Assembly (NCBI GenBank): GCA_943704525.1
Contig: CALSCQ010002041.1
Span: forward strand, 1-16,197
DNA: 16,197 nt
From: Pigoraptor vietnamica
Lineage: Eukaryota > Opisthokonta > Filasterea
Direction of reading: 5' to 3'
The notes under the pieces were generated by a model that was not told the DNA's origin, searched no databases, and worked only from the letters and a program-made list of their open reading frames with translations. Every line of letters starts with the position of its first letter. The first letter of the stretch is position 1. A program made the position numbers and the translations under genes. This document shows positions 7,788 to 16,197 of the stretch, piece by piece.

Positions 7788-9813
7788 ACACATACACACA
7801 CACACACACACACACAAGTTAACGCACACACACACAAACAACACACACACACAAACACACACACATCCACACACAGACAACAATTACAACAACAACCGCA
7901 ACAGCAAAAAACCGGCGACTCGCCAAGAAGGCGTTACCCACTGCGGCACGCAAGGTCGCAGATGCGCTCGCACTGGTAGCCGTCATAGTCGTTGCCGCAG
8001 TTGCACTGCACCGCAGAGCACAAGAAGAAGGCAATTAAGTGCCCTCAACGCACAAAGCCCTGAGACATGAGGTAAACCGACACAAGAGAGCGCAACTCAG
8101 AGTGGCGCACGCACGCACCATGCCGTTGCCCTTGATGCCGTCGGCGCACGTGCGGTTGTGGTAGCACGTAATGCACTCGGTGCAGTTGAGGCCGTAGTGG
8201 TTGCTCGCGCACTCCACGCACTTGGTGCCACTCGGGGGAATGGCCCAGCCCTGCGCAGCGAAAAATGTCCAGTTGAGGGATGGGGTTAGGGATAAGACGG
8301 TACGGTCAACTAACCGCGCCAAATAGAAAGAAAACAGGCACACACAGTCATCCCTACAAGGCTATCCAACACAGCATGCGCCAATGAACCCATGTCACAC
8401 TCACGTCACAGCACGGCATGGACAACAAATGCACGCTCAGGCCCGCGGAAATCGAAAAAAGCGCAGAATATCGAAACACAAAACGCAGATAAAAGTCGCC
8501 CATACGCATGGCGAACAGTAAAGACAAAACTACCCACATCGTAGCAATTGCACGTTCCGTTGGCGCTGCGGCCTGCAAAGCACTCTCCCTGGCCGCAGCC
8601 GTCGCACTTGGTGCACTGCTGGCCATAGCGGGGCACGTCTGTATCGCACTCGCTGCAGTGGGGCGTCTGGGCGTCCGTCACGTTCGCGTCGCGGAAGCCC
8701 GTTTTGCAGACGCAGGAGCCGTCGCCGGTGCGCCCGTCGACGCACTTGCCGCCGATCTTGTCGCAGAGCGTGCACTGCCTGCACTCGCTGCCAAAGTATC
8801 CGCTGGCGCACTCTTCGCAAAGCGTCCCGTTGAAATTGACTGCGCGCAAAACCCGCGGAAAGAAAGAGCGGTCAGACGAACGAATAATGACGAGGGAAGA
8901 GAAAAACCGATTTGCGCGGCATGTCATGAACGTAGCCACGGGGACGAGCGATGGTATGCAGCGAGAATTCGGCAACAATCACCTGGACATATGCACCGGC
9001 CGCTGCCCCTGAAGCCCTCGTCGCACTTGCCACCGTTGCCGCAGTCCGGACATTGGTCGCAGTTCCGACCGAAGCGGCCGGGCGTGCACTGGTCGCACAG
9101 AGCGCCCGTGAAGCCATCGTAGCAGTTGCTGTGCGCGCAGAGCGACGGGAGGAGGTCAGGGGGGGAGAATTGAAGGAACACGTCCCCACGCTAACAGAGT
9201 AGCCCATGTGACACAACATAAAGCCGTCGAGAACAAGGGAAATTATACACATGCGCACCAGCGACCCTGTCCGTCGCGGCCGTCGTCGCACTCGCCGCGG
9301 TCAGGAATGCCGCAGTTCGGGCAGCGCACGCAGTTCTGACCGTAACGGAGCGACGTGCACTCTGCAAACGCCAAGTGTCAGAGCGCAAGTCACGTGCGCC
9401 CTAACCCAAACCCCTGTTGACGCACGAGTGTGCACGCACCGTCGCACTGGGCGGCCTTGAATCCGGTGCGACACACGCACTTGCCGGTGCCGCGCATGGT
9501 ATCGTTGCAGGCGCCGCCGATGGCATCGCACTTTCCGCACGCTGCGCGGGAAAGCGTGGGCGCCGTGAGAAAGGCTTGCGTGCACAATTCGGCCATATCC
9601 CAACGCTTGCATCGAGAACAACGGTCAGTGGCTGCGTCAATGAAACGGCGCACGGCACTTACGCAGGCAAGTCGGTCCGTAGTAGCCGGGCGAGCACGTC
9701 TCGCAGAACGTCCCTGTGAATCCAATGGGGCACTTGCACTTGCCGGTGCCGTCCTTGCCCTCATCGCACGCGCCGCCGTTGAGGCACGTCGGGCACTCTG
9801 CAACAACGGACAT

Positions 9814-9852
<39 letters not shown>

Positions 9853-12370
9853 CGGTTAATAGTCACACTCGTGGCGATATATACCGCGATGCCACGAATG
9901 AACCAGACAACTCACTCTGACACGTGGGCCCAAAGCGACCCGCGCTGCATTCTGCGCATAGAGGGCAAGGTGGGCGTTAGAAGCTGCGAAGGCACAGCGA
10001 GCAGCAATGGCGCGAACAGTGTGGGTCTGCGTGGAGGGTGGGTCTGCGTGGAGGGAGGGATTCGGCGCACCGTTGCACTGGCGTCCCGTGAAGGCGCTGT
10101 CGCACTGCGCGGCGCAAGCAGAGTACCCGTCAACACGGCCGCAAAACGCATTCGCGACATCAAGGTGACGCAACAAAAGTGCCAAGACACTGCGAAAGCG
10201 GGACAATTGCAGCGGCCCCACGCACCGTGCAAAGGCCGCTGCCGGTGAGTCCGTCGAGGCACGTGCCGTTGTTGCACGTCGGGCACGCTGCGCACGCCAC
10301 AAAAGGAATCCGTCAGAACAAGGCAGTGGCCATTGCGCAAGTCGCAGCCTATTTATGAAGTCGCGCAATTGCCGGAAACGGCACTTACGGTCACAGGTTA
10401 TCCCGAAAAAGCCCTTGCGGCACGTGTCGCAGAGCGCGCCGGTGAATCCCGTGCGCGTGCACGTGCACGTGGCATCGTTCTCAATGCCCTCGTTGCAGAA
10501 ACCGCCGCGCGTGTTGCACGCCGGGCAGGCTGCGGTTCAAGCGCCGGTAAGTAAGCACGCGTGTGTGGTGGAGAGGGCTGTCGCATGTGCCTAAACAGAG
10601 TCGCATAGCCTGGTGCGCGGCAGAAGGACATCGAACGGCCTTCGGATTACTATGAACTCATAGCCCACCCTTGCACGTGGGACCGCCGTAGCCCTTGGCG
10701 CACAGCTCGCACAGGTCGCCCGCGAAACCGACAGGGCACTGCGGAGGGGGAAGTAAGGGGGGGCACGTGTTAAATTAGCACGCACGCAGGACGAATTGCG
10801 CTCAACAGCATATATTAGCCACCTTGCATGTGCCAGTTGCCGACCGCCCTGCGTCGCACACACCGCCGTTCTTGCACGCGGGGCACACTGCGAGTGGGAC
10901 AGAGTCAATCGATGCAAAATGGCACAGTAGAAGACGAAGGGAGGCGCAAATGCCCACCGCTTGCGCAGTCGGATCCAAAGTGGCCGGCGATGCACTGGTC
11001 GCAGAGGGATCCGGTGAAGTTTTGCTGCGGGAAAACGCGCTTTATCAACAAGATAGTCCATACACACACGCACTGCAGGTGTGCATCACACGCACACGCC
11101 CGCACACGCCCGCACACGCAAACAACAGGCAAACAGACGCCACACGGTCAGCACACACACACACACATGAGTGCGTATAGATGACTTACCGCGCACTGTT
11201 CGCGCGGGGTTGTGAAAGGGTCCGGCAATGGGAGGGCGGTGACGTCAGTCAGTCGTCCATGTTACAAAACGCACGGCCCCAACAGCCACCCACCGCGCAC
11301 TTTCCGTCGCCGCGGATGCCCGTGTTACACGTGCCCATGTCGCACGCAGGGCAGCGATCGCACGCGTTGCCATAGCGGCCGGGCTGGACAACCGCGAGTG
11401 TTAGTGCAGAGCCACGCGCGTAACATGTTGCAGAACACGGAATAGGGCACCGTAACATCGGCGCAAAGGGAGCTCACCGCGCAGTCCGTGCACGACTTGT
11501 CCGGGTCGCGGTTGTTCGCACAGAGGCACTGTGGCACAAAGGGACGCCAAATTAGGTGCAAAGGAGCCAGCCGGCGAACTCGCACGCACGCAATGCCGAC
11601 TGCCCACAAAATCCACAGCGGCCGTCACGTGACTCACCCTGCCGGTTCCCTGGGTGCCGTCGCTACAGCCGTTGCCGGCGCAGTCGCCGCACACTGAACC
11701 GCAAAACGAGTGTAAGCAAAACAGCGCAACATTTGAAACGGGCACAAACGGAATCGAGGGTACCCACCCTTGTCGCACTGCGCGCCGTAACGGCCCGTCT
11801 TGCACTGCGCGAACGGGCATGACAGTGTCAGGCCCGCCACAGCATGCGCCGCAAAACGCGCGTACAACACACGCACACGCACACAGCAGACTAACAGCGT
11901 CCCGCACGCACCGTACGCCCATAGCAAGCGCACAGCACGCACAACCAGCAAACGGTCACATCAGACACACACACGCACCTGGTTGCAGAACTGGCCAGTC
12001 CAGTTGGGAAGGCACGTGCACGTGCCGTCCCCGGCGAGCCCGGCGTTGCAGGCGCCCTGGTTGCAGCTGGGGCACGCTGCACTCGAACAGCGGGATTCAG
12101 CCCAGCCATGCCGGTGCAACGTGCAGACACACACACACAACACACTGAAACAAGTCAACAAAGGAGTCACAGGGTCACGTGACCGCAACCGGGCACTCGC
12201 TTACCCTTGCAGGTGGAACCAAAAAAGTTGAAAGAGCACCTGGAAGTGTTTGGGAGAGGTGAGCGAAATGCGTTCGTGTTGGTGCATCAAATATGCGCGC
12301 ACGTGGTCGCGTGGGCGCCTTCTTGAACCAAGTTAACGTGCGCGCGTGTGCGTGCGTGCGTGTGCGTGTG

Positions 12371-12430
<60 letters not shown>

Positions 12431-15400
12431 GTGCGCGCGCAGTGCGTGTGTGTGTGGGTGCGTGTGTGTGTGTGTGTGCGTGCGTGTGTGTGCGAGTGAG
12501 CACACTGTGCGCCACTCATTCTCTTGGGGCCACATACTCGTTGCACAGGTCTCCGCTCCATCCGTTGTTGCAGATGCACGCGCCGTTGCCGGCACGGGTC
12601 GCGTTGCAACGCCCGTTCACGCACGACGGGCACACCTTGCAGTCGGGGCCGTAGCGCCCACTGCGCGCGACCACACATTTTACATCAGGCAAAGGGCGAG
12701 CAATTGAACCCCCCACATCATGCCGTCGGTGCAAATCGACTGCGGCTGCAAATTGCACTCACGTGTCGCAGGCGCTGCAGAGGTTCGTGACGAAGCCCGT
12801 CTCACACTGCGCGCAAAATGGTAAGAAAAACACTGCACGTACAAATAGCGAACCTCCAATTGTTCCATCCCCATGGAACGCGCGACCTGTGGCTTACAAG
12901 ACAATTGCTAAACCCTAGAGCTACACAGACTTGCGTGGGCGACCAAGCGCCTCAGGAACCCACCTTGCACACGCCCGTGCCCGAGCGGCCCTCGTCGCAC
13001 TGTCCGCGTTCGCACGCGGGGCACGGCAGGCAGTTGCGGCCGAAGAAGCCCGGCGCGCACGTGTCGCAGAGAGGTCCGGTGAATCCGGTGCGGCACACGC
13101 ACTTGCCGCTCCCAGTGATGCCGTCCGCGCAGTGGCCGTCGGTCGTGCCCAGCGAGTCGCACGCAGGGCACGCTGCACGTCGTCACAAAAACACAAATCA
13201 GCGCCGAGAAGCCCACGGCGCAGCGGATATCAACGCGCCGGCACTGCAGCGCGTGGCACTCACCCTCGCACGACGCTCCAAAGTAGCCCGGATTGCACGC
13301 ATCGCACAGGCGACCGGTGTACTGCCCGACGCACCGGCAGACGCCAGTGCCCGAGCGACCCGCGTCGCAGCTACGGCCGGAATGGGGGTTCAGCAGGGGC
13401 GAAGGCAGCGCAAATAATTCGAAAGGGGAGAGCAGAGAAAGGGATCGCACGGTGCGCGCGGCAGTGTGACACGGCAGCGAGAGGGAGGGCAACGGCATGC
13501 AGTACCTGCCGCCGTTCTGGCAGTTGGGGCACGCCATGCAGTACTGCCCGTAAGTTCCGTTGACGCACTCGGAGCACAGGCGGCCGGTGAAGTACGGCAT
13601 GCACTCGCAGGCACCCGAGCCGGTGCGACCGTTCTGGCAGAATCCCTTCTCGCAGGGCGGGCACTCTGCGCGAAGGATGGGGGTTAATCGGACGGGCGCA
13701 AAGCGTGTGGGAGTCAGAGAATGCGATTGTGTGCTACAGGCGCGGATGGGGACAGGCAGAGCAGGAGGACACGAGGTGGAACGAGAGAAGAAGAAGGCTC
13801 ACCCTGGCAGTTGGTGCCGAAGCGCGCGGGCGCGGGAGTCGTCGTGCAGCTGTCGCAGAGTGCGCCCTGGAATCCCGGGTTGCACGCGCACGTGCCGTCG
13901 CCAGCCATCGTGTCACGGCAGGTGCCGCCAACAGAGTCGCACGGCGGGCAACCTGCGGCGAAGAGCAGAACGCACGGCGAGTGTCAGTCGCTTCGTGACC
14001 CCACTGCGCGTTTCCCACGGCAAACAACACCCACTCTTGCACGAAGGGCCGTAGAAGCCGCGCTCGCACCTGTGGGTCAGCAAAGGGGAACAGCGTTCGT
14101 GTAAAAGACGGGCCGAGGCGTCATGAGTGCGTCAGTGCACACGAGTTTCGTGTGTGAGAGCATACTGGACGTTTGGTAGATGTGTAATACAGGGTCAATG
14201 GGATCAAAGCGCAATCTGCAGCGAACGCACGTGTCACAGAGGGCGCCAGTCCATCCGGGGCGGCAGACGCAGATGCCGCGGCCATTGCGACCGGCCTCGC
14301 ACGAGCCACCGGCCGCGTTGCATGCGGGGCAGACTGCACGCCCCCGGGGGGGGGGGAATGAGACGTCAAAGAAGATGCACAGTCAAGAAAATATGGACAT
14401 ACGCACACACGTAACGTGTAACCACAGACAACCAGACACACGCGCGAACACATCCGCACAGACGTAGACAAAATAGAATAAACGCACACGCACGCACGAA
14501 TCCACTCAAACACAGCGTGCAAGACATTACTCACACATGCACACGCACACAAGCTATACGGAATGCAATCAGCAAAACAGCACGCAGAGCATGTGCAATC
14601 GTACCCTGGCAGTCCGGTCCATATCTGTTCGCGTCGCACTGGTTGCAGAGTGCGCCCACAAAGCCGTCGTTGCACTGCGCCGAGGCAAGCGGGGAGTAAA
14701 GTGGAACGCGCATGAGTGTAAACGCAGATGGAAGGACCGGCGTGAGCGCATATTGGCAACAGCTGCTAACACGCGCCGATGCCCGCAGGTAAAAAGAACC
14801 CCAACACACGCACCTTGCACGTCCCACTGCCCGTGCGGCCCGCATTGCACCTGAAACAACGGCCGACAGTTAATTGGGAACCAAGGGGGAACGCGTGCCA
14901 ATCAAAGTCGGAGTGCCGAGTCAGCAGAGATGGCAGGCGGACAACGGGCGCGTTCGCGACGGGCCAATGAACAGACGCCGCAAAAAACAACACTTACGAT
15001 CCGCGCTCGCACGCAGGGCACGCTGAGGGGAAGGGCGTGAAATCACGTGAGTACATGAGAGAGCAGAGCAGTAGATCAAGGCACGCGGGGTGACGTGAGC
15101 ATGAGGAGAGCGGGGGGAAGCATCGGCTGAAAGTCGCGGTAGAACGTTCCGACGCCTGCCCCGCACCCACCCTGGCAGCTGGTGCCGAAGAACCCGGGGC
15201 TGCAGTCCGAGCACAGCGCGCCGGTGAATCCGTTGTAACACAGGCACGTGCCGTTGTTGGCGATGCCGTCGTCGCACTTGCTGCCGAGCGAGTCGCACGT
15301 GGGGCAGGCTGCGGGGGATGGGGCGTGTTACGCGGCTCGCAATTAACACAATGGTGGCGTCAACCGCCACGTGGCAGGGGCATGCACCCACGTATGCAGC

Positions 15401-16062
15401 TGGGCCCATAGAAGTTCGGGAGGCACTGGTCGCAGAGAGCGCCGGTGTAGCCCGGCAGGCAGAGGCACTTGCCGCTGCCCCGGATGCCGCGGTCGCAAAT
15501 GCCGCCGTTCTGGCATGCGGGGCACGCTGCGGCGAAGAAGACCACGTCAGACACACGTCACGCGCGCAGGGATGAAGTCATCTGGTGACCCTTGCATATC
15601 GAGAGACCACATCAGACACACATCACGTGCGCAGAGAGAAAGCCAGCGGTCCCATGCACACTACCCACGGGTGCACGAGGAACCGTAGCGAAGACCATCG
15701 CAGTCTGCATGTGATTGAGGGGCGCCAAGGGTAGGTCAGTGCGCGCGCCGAGAATGGGAGCGACAACACCGCGACTGTCCAGACAACACCTACCGTTGCA
15801 AAATGTGCCCGAGTAGCCCGCGTTGCACTGCACGAAACAGTGTGCCCGTGTCAGCAATTTGCGTACACATCGCGGCTAAGGACATGCATCAACCCACCGC
15901 GCACGTGCCGTCACCCGTGCGACCGGCGTTGCAGCTGCAGGGGCAGAAGGGTCGTTGAATACAAACAAACACAAAAAAAGTCAGGCGGAATAGGCCACCG
16001 CAATGCAGTGACTGAATCAGAGCGCAACGACACTTACGTTCCGGAGTTGCAGTTCACGCAGG
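6707..16062 (-). CDS. Giant EGF-repeat type I transmembrane receptor, 3' part (40 visible exons)
   Basis: I assembled 40 exons from GT-AG boundaries. All 39 junctions are phase-compatible and yield 1,231 residues plus a stop (TAG 6707-6709). The ectodomain is about 24 consecutive modules of about 47 residues with eight cysteines each, following CPxC...CxxGxxGxGxCxCxxGFxGxxCxxCxxGxFGxxC, which is the laminin-type/stabilin-like EGF pattern. A Ser/Thr/Lys-rich stalk, a 24-residue transmembrane helix (about residues 1116-1139) and a tail of about 92 residues follow. Exons range from 25 to 302 nt and introns from 70 to 309 nt. There is no signal peptide because the 5' end lies beyond 16062; positions 16063-16197 look intronic. 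Extracellular adhesion, particle binding or phagocytosis is the likely role, by analogy with CED-1/Draper/MEGF10 and Sib proteins. That role is inferred and orthology is not claimed. Confidence 0.87.
6831..6890. repeat. (TG)n microsatellite in the last receptor intron
   Basis: A TG tract with a few GAG interruptions. In the receptor transcript it reads (CA)n and ends about 10 nt before the 3' splice site of the last exon (6819), replacing a normal polypyrimidine tract. Confidence 0.9.
7500..7632 (-). other. Receptor exon 38: stalk and transmembrane helix
   Basis: The exon reads a Ser/Thr/Lys-rich stalk (AKQSSSAPTTTKKSSS) followed by a 24-residue hydrophobic helix from NIGIIVG to AGAVIY and a basic stop-transfer HKR. 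The helix contains Gly at several four-residue spacings (GCAVGGIG), the GxxxG-type pattern associated with helix packing in integrins and other single-pass receptors. The stalk could be O-glycosylated. The donor is GTCCGT, which departs from the usual GTGNGT, and the frame continues with a shared AGG (Arg) codon into the next exon. Confidence 0.85.
7672..7877. repeat. (CA)n microsatellite in receptor intron 37
   Basis: About 200 bp of CA repeats, interrupted by CCCATC, TACA and AAGTTAACG variants, lies in intron 7633-7941 between the exons for the last cysteine-rich segment and the transmembrane helix. In the transcript it reads (UG)n. It makes this the longest intron of the gene (309 nt). 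Confidence 0.9.
7942..8839 (-). other. Receptor exons 35-37: membrane-proximal cysteine-rich modules
   Basis: Exons are 8538-8839 (302 nt, the longest), 8119-8250 and 7942-8005. Exon 35 completes module 21, holds module 22 (CTLCDKIGGKCVDG) and starts module 23 (CDGCGQGECFAG) without any intron, unlike the rest of the gene. Exon 36 finishes module 23 with a lengthened GWAIPPSGTKC loop and starts module 24 (CITCYHNRTCADG). Exon 37 (CNCGNDYDGYQCERICDLAC) ends the cysteine-rich region just before the membrane stalk. Confidence 0.82.
9814..9850. repeat. 37-bp G homopolymer in a receptor intron
   Basis: An uninterrupted G run lies within intron 9798-9915 (C run in the transcript), between exons 30 and 31. 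Such a run is rarely assembled reliably, so its length is uncertain. It could form G-quadruplex DNA on the plus strand. Confidence 0.8.
10021..10054. repeat. 17-bp tandem repeat, two copies, in a receptor intron
   Basis: GTGGGTCTGCGTGGAGG is present twice back to back inside intron 9952-10070. It is a simple local duplication. Confidence 0.8.
11294..13172 (-). other. Receptor exons 15-23: EGF modules 9 to early 14
   Basis: Exons are 12964-13172 (209 nt, module 9 and half of 10), 12763-12806, 12538-12660, 12205-12239, 11979-12076, 11768-11804, 11638-11693, 11478-11528 and 11294-11383. Modules begin CPACDSLGTT, CPACERGQC, CPSCVNGRC, CPSCNQGAC, CGDCAGNGC and CPACDMGTC. Module 13 is unusual: the first Pro is Gly, and exon 11478-11528 inserts CLCANNRDPDKSCTDCA. 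The intron 12240-12537 is long and carries a CA/TG microsatellite. Phases are consistent throughout. Confidence 0.83.
12335..12497. repeat. (TG)n microsatellite in receptor intron 17
   Basis: A core of about 60 bp of pure TG (about 12370-12429) with GTGCG-rich flanks lies in intron 12240-12537. In the receptor transcript it reads (CA)n. The intron is 298 nt, among the longest of the gene. Confidence 0.9.
13264..15022 (-). other. Receptor exons 7-14: EGF modules 4-8
   Basis: Exons are 14998-15022, 14814-14850, 14605-14674, 14231-14333, 14035-14069, 13803-13952, 13506-13665 and 13264-13370. They encode modules beginning CPACERG, CPACNAAGG, CPPCDSVGG, CPPCEKG and CPNCQNGG. Module 6 (exon 13803-13952) carries an extra TTTPAPA loop between the sixth and eighth cysteines, a departure from the standard spacing. 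The exon 13506-13665 holds all of module 7 plus the start of module 8, whose remainder is in 13264-13370. The donor of exon 13506 is the less usual GTACTG. Confidence 0.85.
14341..14356. repeat. C5G11 tract in a receptor intron
   Basis: CCCCC followed by eleven G lies seven bases outside the start of exon 10 (14333), within intron 14334-14604. The G run becomes a C run in the transcript and can serve as pyrimidine sequence before the acceptor GTGCAG. Confidence 0.8.
15171..16062 (-). other. Receptor exons 1-6: EGF modules 1-3
   Basis: Exons on the minus strand are 16038-16062 (25 nt), 15898-15934 (37), 15794-15827 (34), 15669-15704 (36), 15392-15526 (135) and 15171-15308 (138). Module 1 is split over four micro-exons (CVNCNSG, CNAGRTGDGTC, CNAGYSGTFCN and DCDGLRYGSSC). 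Modules 2 (CPACQNGGICDRG) and 3 (CPTCDSLGSKCDDG) each fit in one exon. Every module ends at a phase-1 intron just before the next CPxC. Upstream sequence to 16197 shows no further exon that I can define. Confidence 0.85.
15538..15634. repeat. Imperfect 31-bp direct repeat in receptor intron 4
   Basis: The segment starting AGACCACGTCAGACACACGT at about 15538 recurs as AGACCACATCAGACACACAT at about 15602, 65 bp later, with only a few transitions in 31 bp. Both copies end in a GCGCAG-like word. The pair lies inside intron 15527-15668. Confidence 0.75.
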
Positions 16063-16197
16063 CTGCAAACGAGGCAAGCGGCCGTCAGAGGCGAACAACG
16101 TGAACAGCAAGCGTGCAGCGCACACGTGGCAAATGCGATGGAGCATGGGCGTCCGTTATTCGAGGAGGGTGTGCGTGCACGACGAATGCCCCCCCCC
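16063..16197. other. Right-edge sequence, probably receptor intron, ending in C9
   Basis: Beyond the acceptor of the first visible exon, no further cysteine-rich exon can be recognised. The window stops in nine consecutive C at 16189-16197. Together with the TG tract at the left edge, this suggests a contig broken at low-complexity sequence. Confidence 0.5.

Larger units (their letters stand above)
8983..11024 (-). other. Receptor exons 24-34: EGF modules 14 to 21
   Basis: Exons are 10958-11024, 10823-10887, 10669-10738, 10389-10529, 10226-10287, 10071-10104, 9916-9951, 9663-9797, 9440-9541, 9259-9361 and 8983-9128. Modules begin CPACKNGG, CPACNTRGG, CPTCNNGTC, CPTCLNGG, CGKCDAIGG, CPNCGIPDRG and CPDCGNGG. 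Modules 16 and 18 are largely single-exon, whereas module 17 is split into three exons of 62, 34 and 36 nt. The intron 9798-9915 contains a 37-bp G run. The exon 10823 donor (GTGGCT) and exon 8983 donor (GTGATT) are weak but keep the reading frame. Confidence 0.84.

Noticed and set aside
7475-8070. Long His-Thr and Cys-Val repeat frames over the CA tract
   Set aside because: They are microsatellite translations lying inside receptor intron 7633-7941.
8508-9122. 204-codon Ala-rich plus-strand frame opposite the EGF exons
   Set aside because: It is the complement of Cys/Gly-rich EGF coding exons and spans their introns. The minus strand has regular cysteines and valid splice sites.

Overview
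This is intron-rich, GC-rich nuclear DNA from a eukaryote, most likely a free-living protist. Three lines of evidence support this: GT-AG introns with donors such as GTGCGT, GTGGGT and GTGAGT and acceptors such as GCGCAG and GTGCAG; a nuclear mRNA-export cofactor gene; and a large multi-exon EGF-repeat receptor. The F-box/ankyrin-type gene resembles families common in Acanthamoeba-like amoebae and their giant viruses, so an amoebozoan is my first guess. A unicellular holozoan is not excluded. The window starts in a (TG)n tract and ends in a C tract, so it may be a whole contig broken at low-complexity sequence.

Layout. Positions 1-1370, plus strand: an NXT1/p15-like NTF2-fold mRNA-export cofactor, with its first exon off the left edge and three visible exons. 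The gene carries degenerate local duplications of its second exon and of its last coding segment. Positions 1824-3215, minus strand: a CmcJ/NvfI/AsaB-type (GA4-desaturase-like) putative Fe(II) oxygenase, convergent with NXT1. Positions 3216-4240: a divergent intergenic region with a CACGTG palindrome, a (CT)n/T-run and a six-copy 54/62-bp minisatellite that ends directly at the next ATG. Positions 4241-6484, plus strand: an F-box/ankyrin-like gene broken by five reading-frame changes, probably a pseudogene. Positions 6707-16062, minus strand: the 3' part of a giant gene that I resolved into 40 visible exons, all phase-compatible. It encodes about 24 eight-cysteine laminin/stabilin-type EGF modules, one transmembrane helix and a tail of about 92 residues ending in an NPLF motif.

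How the parts relate. The genes look like independent transcription units rather than an operon or gene cluster. NXT1 would act with an NXF1/TAP-type receptor in mRNA export. The oxygenase is metabolic with unknown substrate. The receptor is a candidate adhesion or phagocytosis protein, analogous in layout to CED-1/Draper/MEGF10 or to integrin-beta-like Sib proteins. Its 5' end (signal peptide and N-terminal domains) lies beyond the right edge.

The most interesting structures are the receptor's repeat-phased micro-exon architecture, its integrin-like tail motif, the duplicated NXT1 fragments and the promoter-abutting minisatellite. I saw no tRNA, rRNA, CRISPR array or autonomous transposon.
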